Positions 63,599 through 64,000 of a stretch of 64,000 nt of DNA are shown piece by piece. Position 1 is the stretch's first letter; the number at the start of each line of letters is the position of its first letter. The notes below the pieces were generated by a model. That model worked only from the letters and a program-made list of their open reading frames with translations, was not told the DNA's origin and did not search any database. Source of the DNA: Oscillospiraceae bacterium. GTDB lineage: Bacteria; Bacillota; Clostridia; Oscillospirales; Acutalibacteraceae. Made by a program: the position numbers and the translations under genes. Location: NCBI GenBank assembly GCA_015065965.1, contig SVPH01000005.1, forward strand, positions 38,282-102,281. The letters are read 5' to 3'.

Positions 63599-63781
63599 GC
63601 TCAAATTAATTTCAGAACTGTAGAAAATGCAGAAATCAAATTGGAGAGTGTTTGATTTAACGTTGCATCGTTTCAAAAATTTCTGTCGGATGAAATGTTC
63701 TTTTTACGGTTGTTCACCTATGAATAATCTTTCAAAAAAGCCGCCTTTTGAAAAATATTTTTTAGAAAGGAGGTTTATGTT
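63599..63781. other. Leader region before the last gene
   Basis: No gene or clear RNA seen. A small hairpin TTTCAAAA/TTTTGAAA (63731-63754) lies just before the ribosome binding site of the last gene. Confidence 0.4.
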
Positions 63782-64000
63782 TTGAAAACAGGCTTGAAGA
63801 AATCGCAAAAGACTACCGAGATATTTTTTGATGAAGCAAGTCCGATTATCACAGTGTCGACCTACAACACGGATTTAAAAAATCGTCTGTCGGCATATTC
63901 AGAAAAACATCCGGACTTGTGTAAGCTGGTTGACGATTCCGAAGACGGAAGACTGATGTTTGAGATTGAGAAAGGAAGATTTTGTTTCAGACTCACAGAG
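63782..64000 (+). CDS. Partial gene, probable mobile-element accessory protein
   Basis: Open to the window end (73 codons seen). TTG start with AAAGGAGG 8 nt upstream; an ATG at 63777 meets a stop after one codon. The visible protein (ITVSTYNTDLKNRLSAYSEKHPDLC, then LMFEIEKGRFCFRLT) resembles small proteins of unknown function found on clostridial integrative elements. It may be the left end of another mobile element that continues beyond the window. Confidence 0.65.
   Translation, partial: MKTGLKKSQKTTEIFFDEASPIITVSTYNTDLKNRLSAYSEKHPDLCKLVDDSEDGRLMFEIEKGRFCFRLTE

Noticed and set aside
63391..63600. 6S RNA reading of the structured RNA, suggested by GCCTGCGATATGC
   Set aside because: The ends of the transcript do not pair into the long closing helix of 6S RNA and there is no central open bubble; the structure ends in a terminator rod instead.

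Overview
The window is low-GC chromosomal DNA from an anaerobic, spore-forming clostridial Firmicute, most like the Oscillospiraceae/Ruminococcaceae. The basis is gene content, not a database match: an hprK-murB-whiA-dnaE-pfkA-pcrA chromosomal block, sporulation genes (spoIIM, uninterrupted sigK, cwlD, dipicolinate synthase dpaA/dpaB), strong AGGAGG ribosome binding sites with frequent TTG starts, and a Rex/AdhE/[FeFe]-hydrogenase fermentation locus.

Layout. 0.07-10.8 kb (+): HPr kinase, ROK sugar kinase, MurB, WhiA, DNA polymerase III alpha, phosphofructokinase, PcrA helicase. 10.9-12.5 kb: spoIIM and a convergent XerD-type recombinase. 12.55-15.4 kb: a compact integrated element with a rolling-circle Rep, a short tyrosine recombinase, 44-bp iterons and several strong hairpins, bounded by directly repeated palindromic sites. 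15.4-23.5 kb (-): a GME-like protein, RadA, CwlD, RuvX, class A PBP, a metallophosphoesterase and a sugar isomerase. 23.6-24.6 kb: sigK convergent with secG. 24.9-29.1 kb (-): a divergent type IIA topoisomerase pair. 29.3-36.5 kb (-): peptidase U32, MltG, one-carbon and nucleotide genes, and the dipicolinate synthase pair. 36.7-41.1 kb (+): murC, with a one-base frameshift in this sequence, and a GH2 beta-galactosidase. 41.1-52 kb: an exported threonine-rich protein, tRNA-Leu, an OYE-family reductase, GlmM with a GlmU-C-like acetyltransferase, a GH13 alpha-glucosidase, RsmE, an RsmF-like methyltransferase, GDPD, a ComEA-like protein and a CHAP protein. 52.2-53.1 kb: a mobile-element remnant (DUF6809 and TnpV).

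53.2-62.1 kb (-) is the metabolic centrepiece. In transcription order it reads rex, adhE, an APH-fold kinase, two thioredoxin-like [2Fe-2S] proteins, a sensory PAS-type [FeFe] hydrogenase (HydS-like), a SpoIIE-type PP2C phosphatase and a second [FeFe] hydrogenase. It looks like one redox-controlled unit for disposing of electrons as ethanol or H2, with possible hydrogen sensing. A LysR regulator lies upstream (62.2-63.2 kb). 63.3-63.6 kb holds a promoter-to-terminator stretch that folds as a structured, possibly pseudoknotted RNA. The last 220 bases begin a gene that resembles accessory genes of clostridial mobile elements.

Most intergenic regions end in clear intrinsic terminators, several shared by convergent genes. 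No rRNA, CRISPR array or complete insertion sequence was seen.
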